From Planctomycetota bacterium (GTDB lineage: Bacteria > Planctomycetota > Planctomycetia > Planctomycetales > Planctomycetaceae), in NCBI GenBank assembly GCA_018242525.1, contig JAFEBS010000062.1, positions 112,869 to 176,868 of the forward strand: 64,000 bases of DNA, given 5' to 3'. A program made the translations under genes and the position numbers. Shown here one piece after another: positions 8,503-17,914 of the stretch. The notes beneath the pieces were generated by a model, which searched no databases, was not told the DNA's origin, and worked only from the letters and a program-made list of their open reading frames with translations. Position 1 is the first letter of the stretch; each line of letters begins with the position of its first letter.

Positions 8503-9822
8503 CTACGTCAGTTCGGTCAACGGCCCGCCGCCGCAGTAATCCGGGTTGCCAAACCGCTCTATCCGATGTCCCATCCCGTGGGCCAATGACATCAGCAGTC
8601 GGTTGTGAGGAACTTTCTTGAAATTGAGCGACCGCCCCATCTTGAAGTCCAGCCCATTGCCCACCAGCACGAACGGGATGTTGTCCAGCGTGTGTGAATT
8701 CCCCTGGCCCAGTTCGTTCGTCCAGACGATCAGTGTGTTGTCGAGCAGACTGCCGCCGCCGCCCGGTTCCGGCGTTTCCGCCAGTCGCTTCGTCAGATAG
8801 GTCAACTGTTCACAGAACCATTTATTGATGCGAGTCAGTTTATCCTGGGCGGGCTGATCATTGTCCGGCTTGTGCGACAGTTCGTGGTGCCCTTCCTCAA
8901 CATCCACCCATTTCATCTTTGCGCCGCCAACGGAATTGGTGTATTGCAGCGTGGCCACGCGTGTGAAGTCAGCAACGAAGCTGTTGACCATCAGGTCAAT
9001 CTGCATCTTGCTGATCTTCGGCATGTTGTCGTTTTCCTCCTTGACGTTCGCCTCCAGTTCAGGAACGGCATGACCAATTGTCAGGTCGCCTGCAGAACGA
9101 AGTTCGTTCTCCATTTCACGAACAAACGTGGCGTGTTCTTCCAGCAGACGGCGATCGTCGGAATTCAGTCGCCCCGAGACGTTCTTCAGGTCCGTCTGCA
9201 ATTCATCCAGGACGCTTTTCAGACTCTCCTGATTCTTCGCCCGGCCGTACAGCTTGTGGAACATCTGGTACGGATCGTCGACAGGGGCAATTGGCTTGTT
9301 GGGACCGGAATAGACCATGCGCGTCCACGTATCGGCGCGATCGGGGACCATCACCCCGAATTCCAGTGAGCCGAATCGAGTCCGAGTGGCCGGACTGCGT
9401 TGCAGGTAATTCCGGATTTCCTGGTCGATCGAATGACCGCTCGACCAACCGGCCGGGGTATCGCTTCCCCCCTGGATATTGCCGGGGAACAGTTCGATGC
9501 CTGTCAGCAGACAACCGATTCCGCGCATGTGGTTGTCACCATCGCCGCGGACCTTGTCACAGACCCCCTTCAGAACCAGAGTCCGGTTGCGGAATGGTTC
9601 GAGTGGCGACAGGCTTTCCTTCAGCGTGAACTGCTCGCCCTCTTCGTCCGGCCAGAACGTCTTGGGAACAATCCCATTGGGGCTGAACATCACCACCAGA
9701 CGCTGCTTGCGCGTCTGCTGATTGGCGAAACCGAGGCTGGGCAGATTCAGCACAAATGGCAGTGCCGCGGCACTCAGTCCCAGATCACGCAGAAACTCCC
9801 GCCGTGATGTTCCGATTTCCAT
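8503..9822 (-). CDS. DUF1552 Tat-exported protein
   Basis: This 439-residue protein has a Tat signal (TSRREFLRDLGLSAAALPFV) followed by motifs of DUF1552: RLVVMFSPNGIVPKTFWP, FRNRTLVLKGVCDKVRGDGDNHMRGIGCLLTG, GHSIDQEI and LIVWTNELGQGNSH. The family is a distant relative of DUF1501 and alkaline-phosphatase-like folds and is common in planctomycetes; its biochemical role is unknown. In many genomes DUF1552 sits next to a DUF1592/DUF1588 cytochrome, but no such gene is here. Its neighbour upstream is a DUF1549-type operon instead. The frame opens at 9894; the ATG at 9822 places the Tat signal correctly. Confidence 0.88.
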   Translation of the reverse strand: MEIGTSRREFLRDLGLSAAALPFVLNLPSLGFANQQTRKQRLVVMFSPNGIVPKTFWPDEEGEQFTLKESLSPLEPFRNRTLVLKGVCDKVRGDGDNHMRGIGCLLTGIELFPGNIQGGSDTPAGWSSGHSIDQEIRNYLQRSPATRTRFGSLEFGVMVPDRADTWTRMVYSGPNKPIAPVDDPYQMFHKLYGRAKNQESLKSVLDELQTDLKNVSGRLNSDDRRLLEEHATFVREMENELRSAGDLTIGHAVPELEANVKEENDNMPKISKMQIDLMVNSFVADFTRVATLQYTNSVGGAKMKWVDVEEGHHELSHKPDNDQPAQDKLTRINKWFCEQLTYLTKRLAETPEPGGGGSLLDNTLIVWTNELGQGNSHTLDNIPFVLVGNGLDFKMGRSLNFKKVPHNRLLMSLAHGMGHRIERFGNPDYCGGGPLTELT

Positions 9823-10290
9823 GTTGCGAAGGCTTTCCCTGACGAAGGACGTTTTCCGATCCGCTGAAGGGGCAGACAGGCATTTTCCAACCATTCCCAG
9901 CTACTGATATGTTATGAAATCCTGAATTGGAAAGCGAGCTTTCGCCTGCCTGACCGTCCGTCCACACAGTCTCTGTACCCGGATTCCGGTTTCCTCGGCT
10001 GAAAGAGCTGTGAACTTTCCATTTTTTGGCAGGACTGGTCACGATTAGCAACTTGAACACCCTTCGGGTTGAGAGAATTCGTCTGCTTTTTCTGGCGATT
10101 TTGCATCGTTTTGAAAAAAAACGGAGTAATCAGGGCGTTGGTTGTTATCGGATGGTTCTTGAAGTTGTTTTATCGTGCCTTCGTTCGCTTTGATCTGCCG
10201 TTCGGTTTGTTCCAGATTTCGGAGCAGATGGGACGGCATCACGCGGTTAACGACGGAACGTCCGTCCGACCGTGCAGACCGCGGATCGAC
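9823..10290. other. 468-base gap upstream of the DUF1552 gene
   Basis: The region is AT-richer than its surroundings, especially 10080-10200, and probably holds the promoter of the DUF1552 gene on the minus strand. A 65-codon minus-strand frame (10242-10045) with coiled-coil-like sequence has no ribosome site and is not called. No hairpin, repeat or RNA gene was seen. Confidence 0.4.
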
Positions 10291-11880
10291 CTATTTGATC
10301 GCTCGGTTCAGCAGATTCTGTGTGATCTTCTGCACTCGTGCGTCCGGGCCATGCGGCCGGCTCCAATGGGACCACGGCAGCATGTGACCGGGGGGACTCG
10401 ACAAGTCCTGGCACCAGAAGATTGTCGAAGCGTTGAAGACGAAATTGTTCTTCGGCCCCGGGTAGATGGTCGCGGTCCAATGCTGTGGCCGGGTCCCACC
10501 CACCAGCGCCGTTCCTTCACCCACGATTTCCAGGCCGGGGATGTCTGACGGGGGATCGCCATGGTATTCCCAGCCAATCAGGCCCGGAATCCGATCCCCG
10601 GCTTTCATCCCGCTTCCCTCGAAGATCCAGTGCTCGGGCTTGGTGCAGATCCAGTCGCCGCCGCCGTTGACCGGTTCCACGTTACGCGCCCCGATCAAAT
10701 ACCCTTCATCGGGTCCCCGGTGTGGAAACGGCCCGTTCTGTTTTTCCCGTCCTTCGGCATACGTATACTTGCCGCCGTACGGGCCGCCGCGAAACATGAT
10801 TCGGTTGGGGACGCTGCTGCTGCTGTCTCGATAGGGTGTCACCCAGCAGACGGAATTCCCCGAGAAGAACAGCAGGTTCACTCCCGAATCACGCATCTTG
10901 ACGACGCTTTCGTACTGGCGGATGTCCCAGTATTCGTCGTGCCCGACGCTCAGGAACGCCTTGCATTTCAATCCGTGATCAGGAGTCAGCATGTCGCTGT
11001 TGGAGCAATAGGTGACGTCGTACCCCTGCTGTTCCAGCCAATATGCCATGGGAAATTCAAAGCACAGCCATTCTCCCGAACCGATCGACTGCGGGTTCTC
11101 GTAGATCTGTGCGTACTTGCCGTAAGGGCGATCAAAACTGACATCCGCCCATGGACCCTGGTTCCCCTTGGGATGCGTGTAGACCGAGTAATTGCTGGGC
11201 CACTGATTGTAGGCCTGCCAGGTGTTGTCCGAGCACTGCAGGAGAATGTCAGCGGACCGATCGTCGCGCACGATGAACACGACATAGCTTTGCCAGTATC
11301 CTTGGGCCGGATCATCTTCGAGCAGGCTGAGTCTGCCGAGGTAAACGCCGCTGACCCAGTCGGCGGGAATCTTGATCGATGCGGACTTTTCCCAGCGACA
11401 TTCATGCAGATTCTTTTCACCCGGAGTCGGGACCGGCTGAGTCTTCCCGACCAGTGGTCCGATCGTGGTCATCAACCGGGCACCGCAGCCACCGTAGTAG
11501 CCGGTGCGGAAGATCTCGATCTTGAACGGGCGTGCCGGATCGGACGAAACATGGATATCCAGTGTTTCACCCGCCGCAACACTCTGCCGGGAACAATAGC
11601 CTTCGATCCACGGGGTCCGAAATCCACCTGTCTTGTCGAGTCGCACACGGGTCAACTGCCAGTCGGTCGAGCCGGGCTTGGCATTTTCCTCGGCGATGAG
11701 ACTGCGTCGCTTGACGGTCGCTGGATCGGCTCCAAACGCCGTCGGTTCCGTGACCGCGTTTCCCGTGAAAGCGGCCAGGCCCACCGCGGCCATCCCCTGC
11801 ATCCAACGGCGCCGATCAACTTCGGGAAGCGAGGCGCCGGACGGATTTAGGGGGACGAAGTCGTTCGGTTCGTTGGTCAT
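10291..11880 (-). CDS. N,N-dimethylformamidase beta subunit-like protein, Tat-exported
   Basis: This 529-residue protein resembles the large-subunit C-terminal domain of N,N-dimethylformamidase (DMFase). Recognisable stretches are KIEIFRTGYYGGCGARLM, WVSGVYLGRL, QAYNQWPSNYSVYT, LKCKAFLSVGHDEYWD and GVNLLFFSGNSVCW. The DMFase large subunit uses tyrosine-ligated iron to hydrolyse amides; whether this exported relative does so is not known. A Tat-like signal (EVDRRRWMQGMAAVGLAAFT) is at residues 19-40 of the chosen start. The ATG at 11880 has AGGA nine bases upstream and lies 20 bases after the stop of the DUF1549/DUF1553 gene, so the two form an operon. No small subunit is adjacent. Confidence 0.8.
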   Translation of the reverse strand: MTNEPNDFVPLNPSGASLPEVDRRRWMQGMAAVGLAAFTGNAVTEPTAFGADPATVKRRSLIAEENAKPGSTDWQLTRVRLDKTGGFRTPWIEGYCSRQSVAAGETLDIHVSSDPARPFKIEIFRTGYYGGCGARLMTTIGPLVGKTQPVPTPGEKNLHECRWEKSASIKIPADWVSGVYLGRLSLLEDDPAQGYWQSYVVFIVRDDRSADILLQCSDNTWQAYNQWPSNYSVYTHPKGNQGPWADVSFDRPYGKYAQIYENPQSIGSGEWLCFEFPMAYWLEQQGYDVTYCSNSDMLTPDHGLKCKAFLSVGHDEYWDIRQYESVVKMRDSGVNLLFFSGNSVCWVTPYRDSSSSVPNRIMFRGGPYGGKYTYAEGREKQNGPFPHRGPDEGYLIGARNVEPVNGGGDWICTKPEHWIFEGSGMKAGDRIPGLIGWEYHGDPPSDIPGLEIVGEGTALVGGTRPQHWTATIYPGPKNNFVFNASTIFWCQDLSSPPGHMLPWSHWSRPHGPDARVQKITQNLLNRAIK

Positions 11881-11899
11881 GGGAATCGGTCCTTGGTCG

Positions 11900-14800
11900 T
11901 CAGTTTTTGGTAATCGCTTCATCCAGATTCAACAGCACACTCATCACACTCGTCCAGGCAGCCAACTCCGGGTTTGCCAGAGACGCATCGCGTGGAGAAT
12001 CGCCAACCGACAGCAGCGCCTGGGCTGCGGGCGGGTCCTGCCGATATCTGGTCCAGCGCTGCTGGTACAACCGCTGGGCGAGTTGAATCTCGGCCGGAGT
12101 GGGTCTTCGCGAAACGGCGACTCGGAACGCGAACGTGATTTTCTCCTCGGGCGTGACTCCGCCGGAAATCATGACACGCTCGGCCAGTTTGCGCGCCGCT
12201 TCCAGGTACGTCGGATCATTCATCAGGACGAGCGCCTGCAGCGGCGTATTCGTGCGCGAACGACGAGCGGTACAGACTTCGCGTTCGGGGGCATCGAAGG
12301 TGTTCAGGCCGGGTGGCGGACAGGTTCGCTTCCAGAATGTGTACATGCTGCGCCGATACAATCCCTCGCCCTTGTCCTGCCGGTAGACGGTCCCTTCGTA
12401 ATCCGCTCCCACGGCGACATCGTCCCACAGTCCGGCTGGCTGGTACGGCGAAACACTGGGACCGCCGATCCGGTCACTGAGCAAGCCCGCCATCTCCAGG
12501 GCGCTGTCACGAATCATTTCGGCCTGGATCCGGAACCGAGGACCACGAGCCAGCAGTTTGTTTTGCGGATCACGGTCCAGCAGATCGGCCGAGATGCGCG
12601 ACGATTGACGATATGTGGCTGACGTTACAATCAGACGGTGCAGGCGTTTCACATCCCAGGCACCATTGCGGTCTGCGCCAGAATGGCCTGCCTGGAATTC
12701 GAATGCCAGCCAGTTCAGCAAATCCAGATGACTGGGCCATTGCCCCTGCGATCCGAAGTCTTCGACCGTTTCCACCAATCCGCTGCCGAAGAACAGATTC
12801 CACGCCCGGTTGACGGCGACTCGACTGGTGAGCGGGTGATTGGGTGCCAACAGCCACTGCGCCAGTCCCAATCGGTTGTGGGGGGCATCCGCCGGAAACG
12901 GAGGCAGACTGGCAGGCGTATCGGGTTGAACTTCGTCCGCTGGCTGATCGTATTGCCCTCGCTTCAGGACAAACGCCTTGCGCGGCTGAGGCATTTCCAG
13001 CATGACCATGGCCGTCGGAATCGCCTTGTCCAATTCGGTCCGTTGTCGTTCCAGATCGGCGCGGTTGGACGTTTGCTTTTGAAACTCGGGGTCGAATCGT
13101 GTCAGGTAGGTTCGAACCAATAACCTGGTCTGGTCGGCGGATCGCTGGTCGGCAGCGACGGCCAGCAGTTCCCGGACGCCGTCCGTACCGGCCACGGCGG
13201 CCACTTCGTCCGCTGTCAGGTCGCGGTCAAAGATCCGAACATCATCAATGGAACCGCGGCAGGGGGCTCCAGAAGTCCGGCGACCGATCCGCAATGGCTT
13301 GGTGGTACGGGTCGTTTCGCTCAGATGCTTGTTAGTGATGTCCACTTCCTGCAGTTTTCCATCCACATACAACTTGAAGCCTTCCCCCGTTGAGGAGCCA
13401 TCGTACGTCGCGCTGACATGTGTCCACTGGTTGAGCGGAACGTCGGCTTTCGTGACCACATGCAGTGCATTGTCCGGCCAGTGATGCACCAGGTGAGCCG
13501 TCAGCTTTCCATTCGCCAGCAGCAGATCGAATCCCCGATGAGCGTCGGCATCATCCATTCGTGAAATGATGGTAGCCGCGTCCTTGCTGGCGACATTGAC
13601 CCAGGCCCCGTACGAAAACCTGTCAGTCCGCTCGAAATTGGCGAAGTCCCCCGCTTCGACATGCGAGTTCCCATCGAGTTTCAGTGCTCCGCCCAGTTTT
13701 CCGCTGACCCATTCCCCTTTGCCAATCAGTTGACCCTTGCGTGCAGGATTATTTCGCTCGGTGACTTCGATCCCCGAGATTTCATCCAGGGGCCAATGCA
13801 GCAGCGGAACCGGAATCACGGTGGAATTGGCATAGGCGTCACGCAGCCTGGGCTCCCAACTGGCAATCGACGCGGTGGCCTGCTGGCTTTTGGCGTCCAG
13901 GGCTTCGTCGAGTGCTGCCAGTTGCCGGGTCAGCGCTGTCTGACGCAGAACCTGGTCGGCCGTGGGAGCCTTGATTGTCGGTTCCGCATTGCCGACACGT
14001 CCGGCTTCGCCCTGTTCATTCAGGTTGTTGAAGAAGGCGAAGAACTGGTAATACTCGCGTTGCGTGAACGGGTCGAATTTGTGGTCGTGACAACGGGCGC
14101 AACTGAGTGAAACTCCCATCAAGATTGTCGCGGTCGTGTGGACTCGATCCGCCACGTATTCGACCCGGTATTCTTCTGGAATGATCCCTCCTTCCGAGTT
14201 GATCACGTGGTTCCGGTTAAAGCCGGTCGCGATCCGTTGTTCAACGGTCGGCTCCGGCAACAGGTCTCCCGCCAGTTGTTCGGTGACGAATTGATCAAAC
14301 GGCATTCCCCGGTTGAACGCATTGATTGTCCAGTCGCGCCAGCGCCACATGTACCGGGTCGTATCGTTGTTGAAACCGTGGGTATCGGCGTAGCGGGCCG
14401 CGTCGAGCCAGTCCAGAGCTATTCGCTCGCCATACGTAGGTGAGGCGAGCAGCCGGTCGACGACTTTTTCGCAGGCATCCGGAGACGTGTCGGCCAGGAA
14501 CTCGTCCAGTTCCGGCAATGTTGGCGGAATTCCGGTCAAGTCCAGCGTGATGCGGCGGAGCAGGCGTTCCCGATCCGCTTCTGGCGATGGCTGCAAGCCT
14601 TCCTGCTGCAATCGCTCTTGAACAAATGAGTCGATGGCATTCCGTGCGTTCCAGGTGCCGTCCGTCACCACTGGAACAGTCGGCCGCGTCAGCGGGACGA
14701 ACGACCAATGAGCCTGATATTCCGCTCCCTGATCGATCCAGCGTTTCAGCAGTTCGATCTGGGCGGCGGTGATCTGTTTGCCGCTGTCGATCGGCGGCAT

Positions 14801-15118
14801 CTTTTCGTTCGGATCAACGGCCAGAATGCGGCGGATCAATTCGCTTTCGCCACTTTTTCCCGCCACGACGGCCAGCTTGCCTGATTCGAGTTTGGTACGT
14901 GCCTGGTCGGCCAGATCCAGTCGCAGGCCAGCCTGGCGGGTCTTTTCGTCGGGCCCATGACACGAAAAGCAACTGTCCGACAGGATGGGGCGGATGTCTC
15001 GATTGAATTCGACTTTTCCGTCGGCCGCGTGCAGGGATGCGGACACGCAGAAGACCCAGAGCAGTGAACGCGCCAGGTCACGGCACGCCGAACAAGAAAA
15101 TAAACGAAAGCGGCTCAT
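11900..15118 (-). CDS. PSCyt1-DUF1549-LamG-DUF1553 haem protein
   Basis: This 1072-residue exported protein has a signal peptide, then a PSCyt1 cytochrome c domain (FNRDIRPILSDSCFSCHGPD, CxxCH about 45 residues in), DUF1549 (RITLDLTGIPPTLPELDEFL, DWLDAARYADTHGF, ending in a second CxxCH in CARCHDHKFDPFTQREYY), a LamG-like jelly roll (about residues 440-640, FSYGAWVN and FKLYVDGKLQEVD), and C-terminal DUF1553 (RVAVNRAWNLFFGSGLVETVEDFG, RTNTPLQALVLMNDPTYLEAARKLAE). These proteins are abundant in planctomycetes and thought to act in the periplasm, perhaps on polysaccharides. Of three nearby ATGs, 15118 best fits the signal peptide. It heads an operon with the DMFase-like gene. Confidence 0.92.
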   Translation of the reverse strand: MSRFRLFSCSACRDLARSLLWVFCVSASLHAADGKVEFNRDIRPILSDSCFSCHGPDEKTRQAGLRLDLADQARTKLESGKLAVVAGKSGESELIRRILAVDPNEKMPPIDSGKQITAAQIELLKRWIDQGAEYQAHWSFVPLTRPTVPVVTDGTWNARNAIDSFVQERLQQEGLQPSPEADRERLLRRITLDLTGIPPTLPELDEFLADTSPDACEKVVDRLLASPTYGERIALDWLDAARYADTHGFNNDTTRYMWRWRDWTINAFNRGMPFDQFVTEQLAGDLLPEPTVEQRIATGFNRNHVINSEGGIIPEEYRVEYVADRVHTTATILMGVSLSCARCHDHKFDPFTQREYYQFFAFFNNLNEQGEAGRVGNAEPTIKAPTADQVLRQTALTRQLAALDEALDAKSQQATASIASWEPRLRDAYANSTVIPVPLLHWPLDEISGIEVTERNNPARKGQLIGKGEWVSGKLGGALKLDGNSHVEAGDFANFERTDRFSYGAWVNVASKDAATIISRMDDADAHRGFDLLLANGKLTAHLVHHWPDNALHVVTKADVPLNQWTHVSATYDGSSTGEGFKLYVDGKLQEVDITNKHLSETTRTTKPLRIGRRTSGAPCRGSIDDVRIFDRDLTADEVAAVAGTDGVRELLAVAADQRSADQTRLLVRTYLTRFDPEFQKQTSNRADLERQRTELDKAIPTAMVMLEMPQPRKAFVLKRGQYDQPADEVQPDTPASLPPFPADAPHNRLGLAQWLLAPNHPLTSRVAVNRAWNLFFGSGLVETVEDFGSQGQWPSHLDLLNWLAFEFQAGHSGADRNGAWDVKRLHRLIVTSATYRQSSRISADLLDRDPQNKLLARGPRFRIQAEMIRDSALEMAGLLSDRIGGPSVSPYQPAGLWDDVAVGADYEGTVYRQDKGEGLYRRSMYTFWKRTCPPPGLNTFDAPEREVCTARRSRTNTPLQALVLMNDPTYLEAARKLAERVMISGGVTPEEKITFAFRVAVSRRPTPAEIQLAQRLYQQRWTRYRQDPPAAQALLSVGDSPRDASLANPELAAWTSVMSVLLNLDEAITKN

Positions 15119-15350
15119 CGGCATTTCCAACTCTACGGTGCTCATCGGGCGAATCTGTGAAATCTATGAATATTGTCTATTGAAACATGCTGACCCGTCA
15201 GCAACCAGTGACAGCCGGGAAGCTGATCGGAAGACGATGTCAGAGACTGGCGGACGGGCGAACCAGACCGCATAATTCCAGACCTCACGTCTCAGTTTCC
15301 CGAACCGCCCGTTCGCCGCGCGGTTCCTGCATTTCCTGGAGATTCCCAAC

Positions 15351-16019
15351 ATGGAACAGATCCCGTTCGGCACCAATGATTTTGCGGAGAACCCGGAACC
15401 ACGTGTTCCGTGTGTACTGCTACTGGATGTCTCCGGTTCCATGGGAGGGCAGCCGATCCGGGAACTGAATGAGGGGCTGACGGTCTACAAGGACGAACTG
15501 GCGGCGGACGGGCTGGCTGCCAAGCGGGTGGAAGTGGCCGTTGTGACGTTTGGCGGGATCGTCCAGAACGCCTGCGACTTCACAACCGCCGAGGCCTTTT
15601 TCCCCCCCAACCTGACCGCGACCGGCGATACTCCGATGGGGGCCGCCGTGAACCAGGCCATCGACATGGTTCACGAACGCAAACAGATTTATCGAGCCAA
15701 CGGGATCGCCTACTACCGCCCGTGGATCTTCCTGATCACGGACGGGGCTCCGACCGACGAATGGCAGACGGCGGCCAAACGAGTCATCGAAGGGGAAACC
15801 AGCAAAGCGTTCTCGTTTTTCGCCGTCGGCGTCGAAGGAGCCAACATGGAAATCCTGAAGCAAATGTCCAGACGCGAGCCGCTGCGGCTCAAGGGACTGC
15901 GATTCCGTGATCTGTTCCAGTGGCTCTCCAATTCGCAGCAATCGGTGTCGCGATCCACCCCGGGCGATGAGGTTCCCCTGCAGAATCCGACGACGCCAGA
16001 CGGGTGGGCTGCCGTGTAG
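15351..16019 (+). CDS. VWA-domain protein (TerY/YegL-like)
   Basis: This 222-residue protein is almost entirely one von Willebrand factor A domain. The MIDAS metal site is visible: LLLDVSGSMGG (residues 23-33, D-x-S-x-S), TGDTPMGAA with the conserved Thr, and FLITDGAPTDEW with the conserved Asp. TerY-type proteins are cytoplasmic, bind a divalent metal and act as partner-binding or scaffold proteins. There is no signal peptide. GGAG lies ten bases before the ATG. It faces the ABC permease/DUF6493 pair (ending at 16124), which matters because DUF6493 proteins elsewhere travel with VWA proteins. Confidence 0.9.
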   Translation: MEQIPFGTNDFAENPEPRVPCVLLLDVSGSMGGQPIRELNEGLTVYKDELAADGLAAKRVEVAVVTFGGIVQNACDFTTAEAFFPPNLTATGDTPMGAAVNQAIDMVHERKQIYRANGIAYYRPWIFLITDGAPTDEWQTAAKRVIEGETSKAFSFFAVGVEGANMEILKQMSRREPLRLKGLRFRDLFQWLSNSQQSVSRSTPGDEVPLQNPTTPDGWAAV

Positions 16020-16123
16020 ATGGTCTGCGTCAGCCGGTTGACTGCATGCCTGGCATTTCGGGATCACCTGATTCCACGGCGTTCCCCGGTGCGGTTTCTC
16101 TGACGGGGAGACGCTTAAGGCCG

Positions 16124-17914
16124 CTACGCAGTTCCACTCTCCAGGCGATAAGTCTGGCAGAACCGATGCTGCGTGGCAAGCTGCACTGTCACCAGTGCCA
16201 GACCTGATAACGTGACACTGATTGCCAGTCCAAAGAGTGAATACCGCTGGTGGTGTAAGATCTCAAATGGCGACATCGGAGTCACTGGAAATCCCAATAG
16301 CCAACGCGATTGATCGAGCCACTCCGCCAACCATGGTACCAGGCACAGGCCAGCCACCATCCCCGTCGCTGTCAGCAGTCCCCTGATCCGGTTCGGCTGC
16401 ATCCCGGAAAGCACCCCCAGCCAGGCAGCCAGCGATGGAAAGATTCCAATGGCCGCCAGCCCGACGAAGTTGCTCAACCAGTGATTCCACCAGACGTCGG
16501 TCGTCGTTGCCTTGCTGGGCTGGAACCAGCAGACTCGAGCAAGCCACATCGTGACGAGTGGCACACTCGCCACGGCAATCGCTCGACGAATTCCGGACAT
16601 CCGTTGACGGACGATCTCGGCGGCAGAAAGTGGCGTCGTCAGGATCGTTTCCATGATTTGCGCCTGAAAGAGGCCCGTCGCATAGGCAACAAGTCCCATC
16701 AGACTGATGCCCCATAACAAGGTCTCCATAACCAGCCAGATGGTGGAGAACTCATCGTGTCGGTTGGAATCGAGTCCAGAGACAAGCACCATCACCAGGA
16801 CGAATTCCACGGCGACCGTATTCCAAATCAGTGTTCGCCAGTGGAAACCAAGTTGTCGCAGTTCCAGCCAGGCAACTGGCTGGTCGTCCGGCAATGACGT
16901 CGCGTTGGATTTGAAGGCGATGCCGCGCAGGCTGAGATTATTGACCTCGCGCACCGCCAGATCGACAGCGACCAGGGCATCTGCCGGAGCACGTATCATC
17001 GGTCGCCTCCTGCGCACCATCAGCATGGCAGGACCCACCGTAAACAAGATGGCCAAGATGCCAGCCGTCAACATGACCGCCATGGCGTACGGCACTACAT
17101 GTTGGAATGTCGGGGCAAGTGATCCTGCGACAATGATAAACGCTTGAATGGAGATGGCGCGCAAGCTTCGAGATAGTTCTGCCTTTGCCGCTGGGGCATC
17201 GGAACGAACCCGATCGTCTGCCTTGGACTGGCTGTTGATGGACTCCAGCAGGTGTGCCCCATGAATCATGCCAGCAATAAAGATTGTACAACCATACAGA
17301 GCAATCAAGGGAAACAGGATCTGCTGAGCGGGCCCCGCGGGAATCATGCCGAGCAGTGCCAACGGAGCCGGGGTCAAATAGACCCAGATTGCGCCGTAGG
17401 TTGTGTACGCCCAACAGGAACAGAAAACTGCCCATGCCAGTGCGATTGCCGCCGCGCAGGCCAATTGAATGAACGCCGCCACCACGGCCGTCGATTCGAC
17501 GCCCCCCATGGGATAGGTCAGTACGAGCAAGGGCAATGCCAGCAATTGAAGGATGCCGACGGACACGAACAGTGCGCTGAACTTTTCCACGACGATTCCC
17601 CGCAGCGAGAGTTTCGTCAACATCAGCAATTCCAGCGTATTCCGCTCTTTCTCGCCCGCGATCGAACCGCAAGCGATCAGGGGAATGATCGCGAACGTGA
17701 CAGCGGCCTGCAGCCAGACGAGTTCCGTCAAAATATCGGCCCCCTTTCCCAGGCTCGCCAGACCATTCTGCAAGTGAGCCTCGTAGATCCACAGCCCTCC
17801 GGAATAAAGCGCCACGGCAAACAGAGCACGGCATGCAAACGTCTTGCGTTGCATCGATTGTTCGAGCAATCCTTTTGACAGCAATGGGAGCGACAGCAAC
17901 TGGTCTAAGTCCAT
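16124..17914 (-). CDS. ABC-2 type transporter permease
   Basis: This 596-residue polytopic membrane protein has about twelve hydrophobic segments. The motif GSIAGEKERNTLELLMLTKLS after the second helix, and a weaker second copy in METILTTPLSAAEIVRQRMSG, are the cytoplasmic coupling-type motifs of ABC-2 permeases. This suggests two permease halves fused in one chain. No ATPase gene is adjacent. GTGGGG lies before the ATG at 17914; a GTG at 17926 is less likely. The start overlaps the stop of the DUF6493 gene by ten bases, implying translational coupling. Confidence 0.8.
   Translation of the reverse strand: MDLDQLLSLPLLSKGLLEQSMQRKTFACRALFAVALYSGGLWIYEAHLQNGLASLGKGADILTELVWLQAAVTFAIIPLIACGSIAGEKERNTLELLMLTKLSLRGIVVEKFSALFVSVGILQLLALPLLVLTYPMGGVESTAVVAAFIQLACAAAIALAWAVFCSCWAYTTYGAIWVYLTPAPLALLGMIPAGPAQQILFPLIALYGCTIFIAGMIHGAHLLESINSQSKADDRVRSDAPAAKAELSRSLRAISIQAFIIVAGSLAPTFQHVVPYAMAVMLTAGILAILFTVGPAMLMVRRRRPMIRAPADALVAVDLAVREVNNLSLRGIAFKSNATSLPDDQPVAWLELRQLGFHWRTLIWNTVAVEFVLVMVLVSGLDSNRHDEFSTIWLVMETLLWGISLMGLVAYATGLFQAQIMETILTTPLSAAEIVRQRMSGIRRAIAVASVPLVTMWLARVCWFQPSKATTTDVWWNHWLSNFVGLAAIGIFPSLAAWLGVLSGMQPNRIRGLLTATGMVAGLCLVPWLAEWLDQSRWLLGFPVTPMSPFEILHHQRYSLFGLAISVTLSGLALVTVQLATQHRFCQTYRLESGTA

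Noticed and set aside
10045..10242. 65-codon minus-strand frame with coiled-coil-like sequence
   Set aside because: No ribosome site, low GC at third positions, no support beyond an open frame.
10561..11850. Long plus-strand reading frame opposite the DMFase-like gene
   Set aside because: It is the antisense shadow of a well-supported gene; no ribosome site and no recognisable domain.
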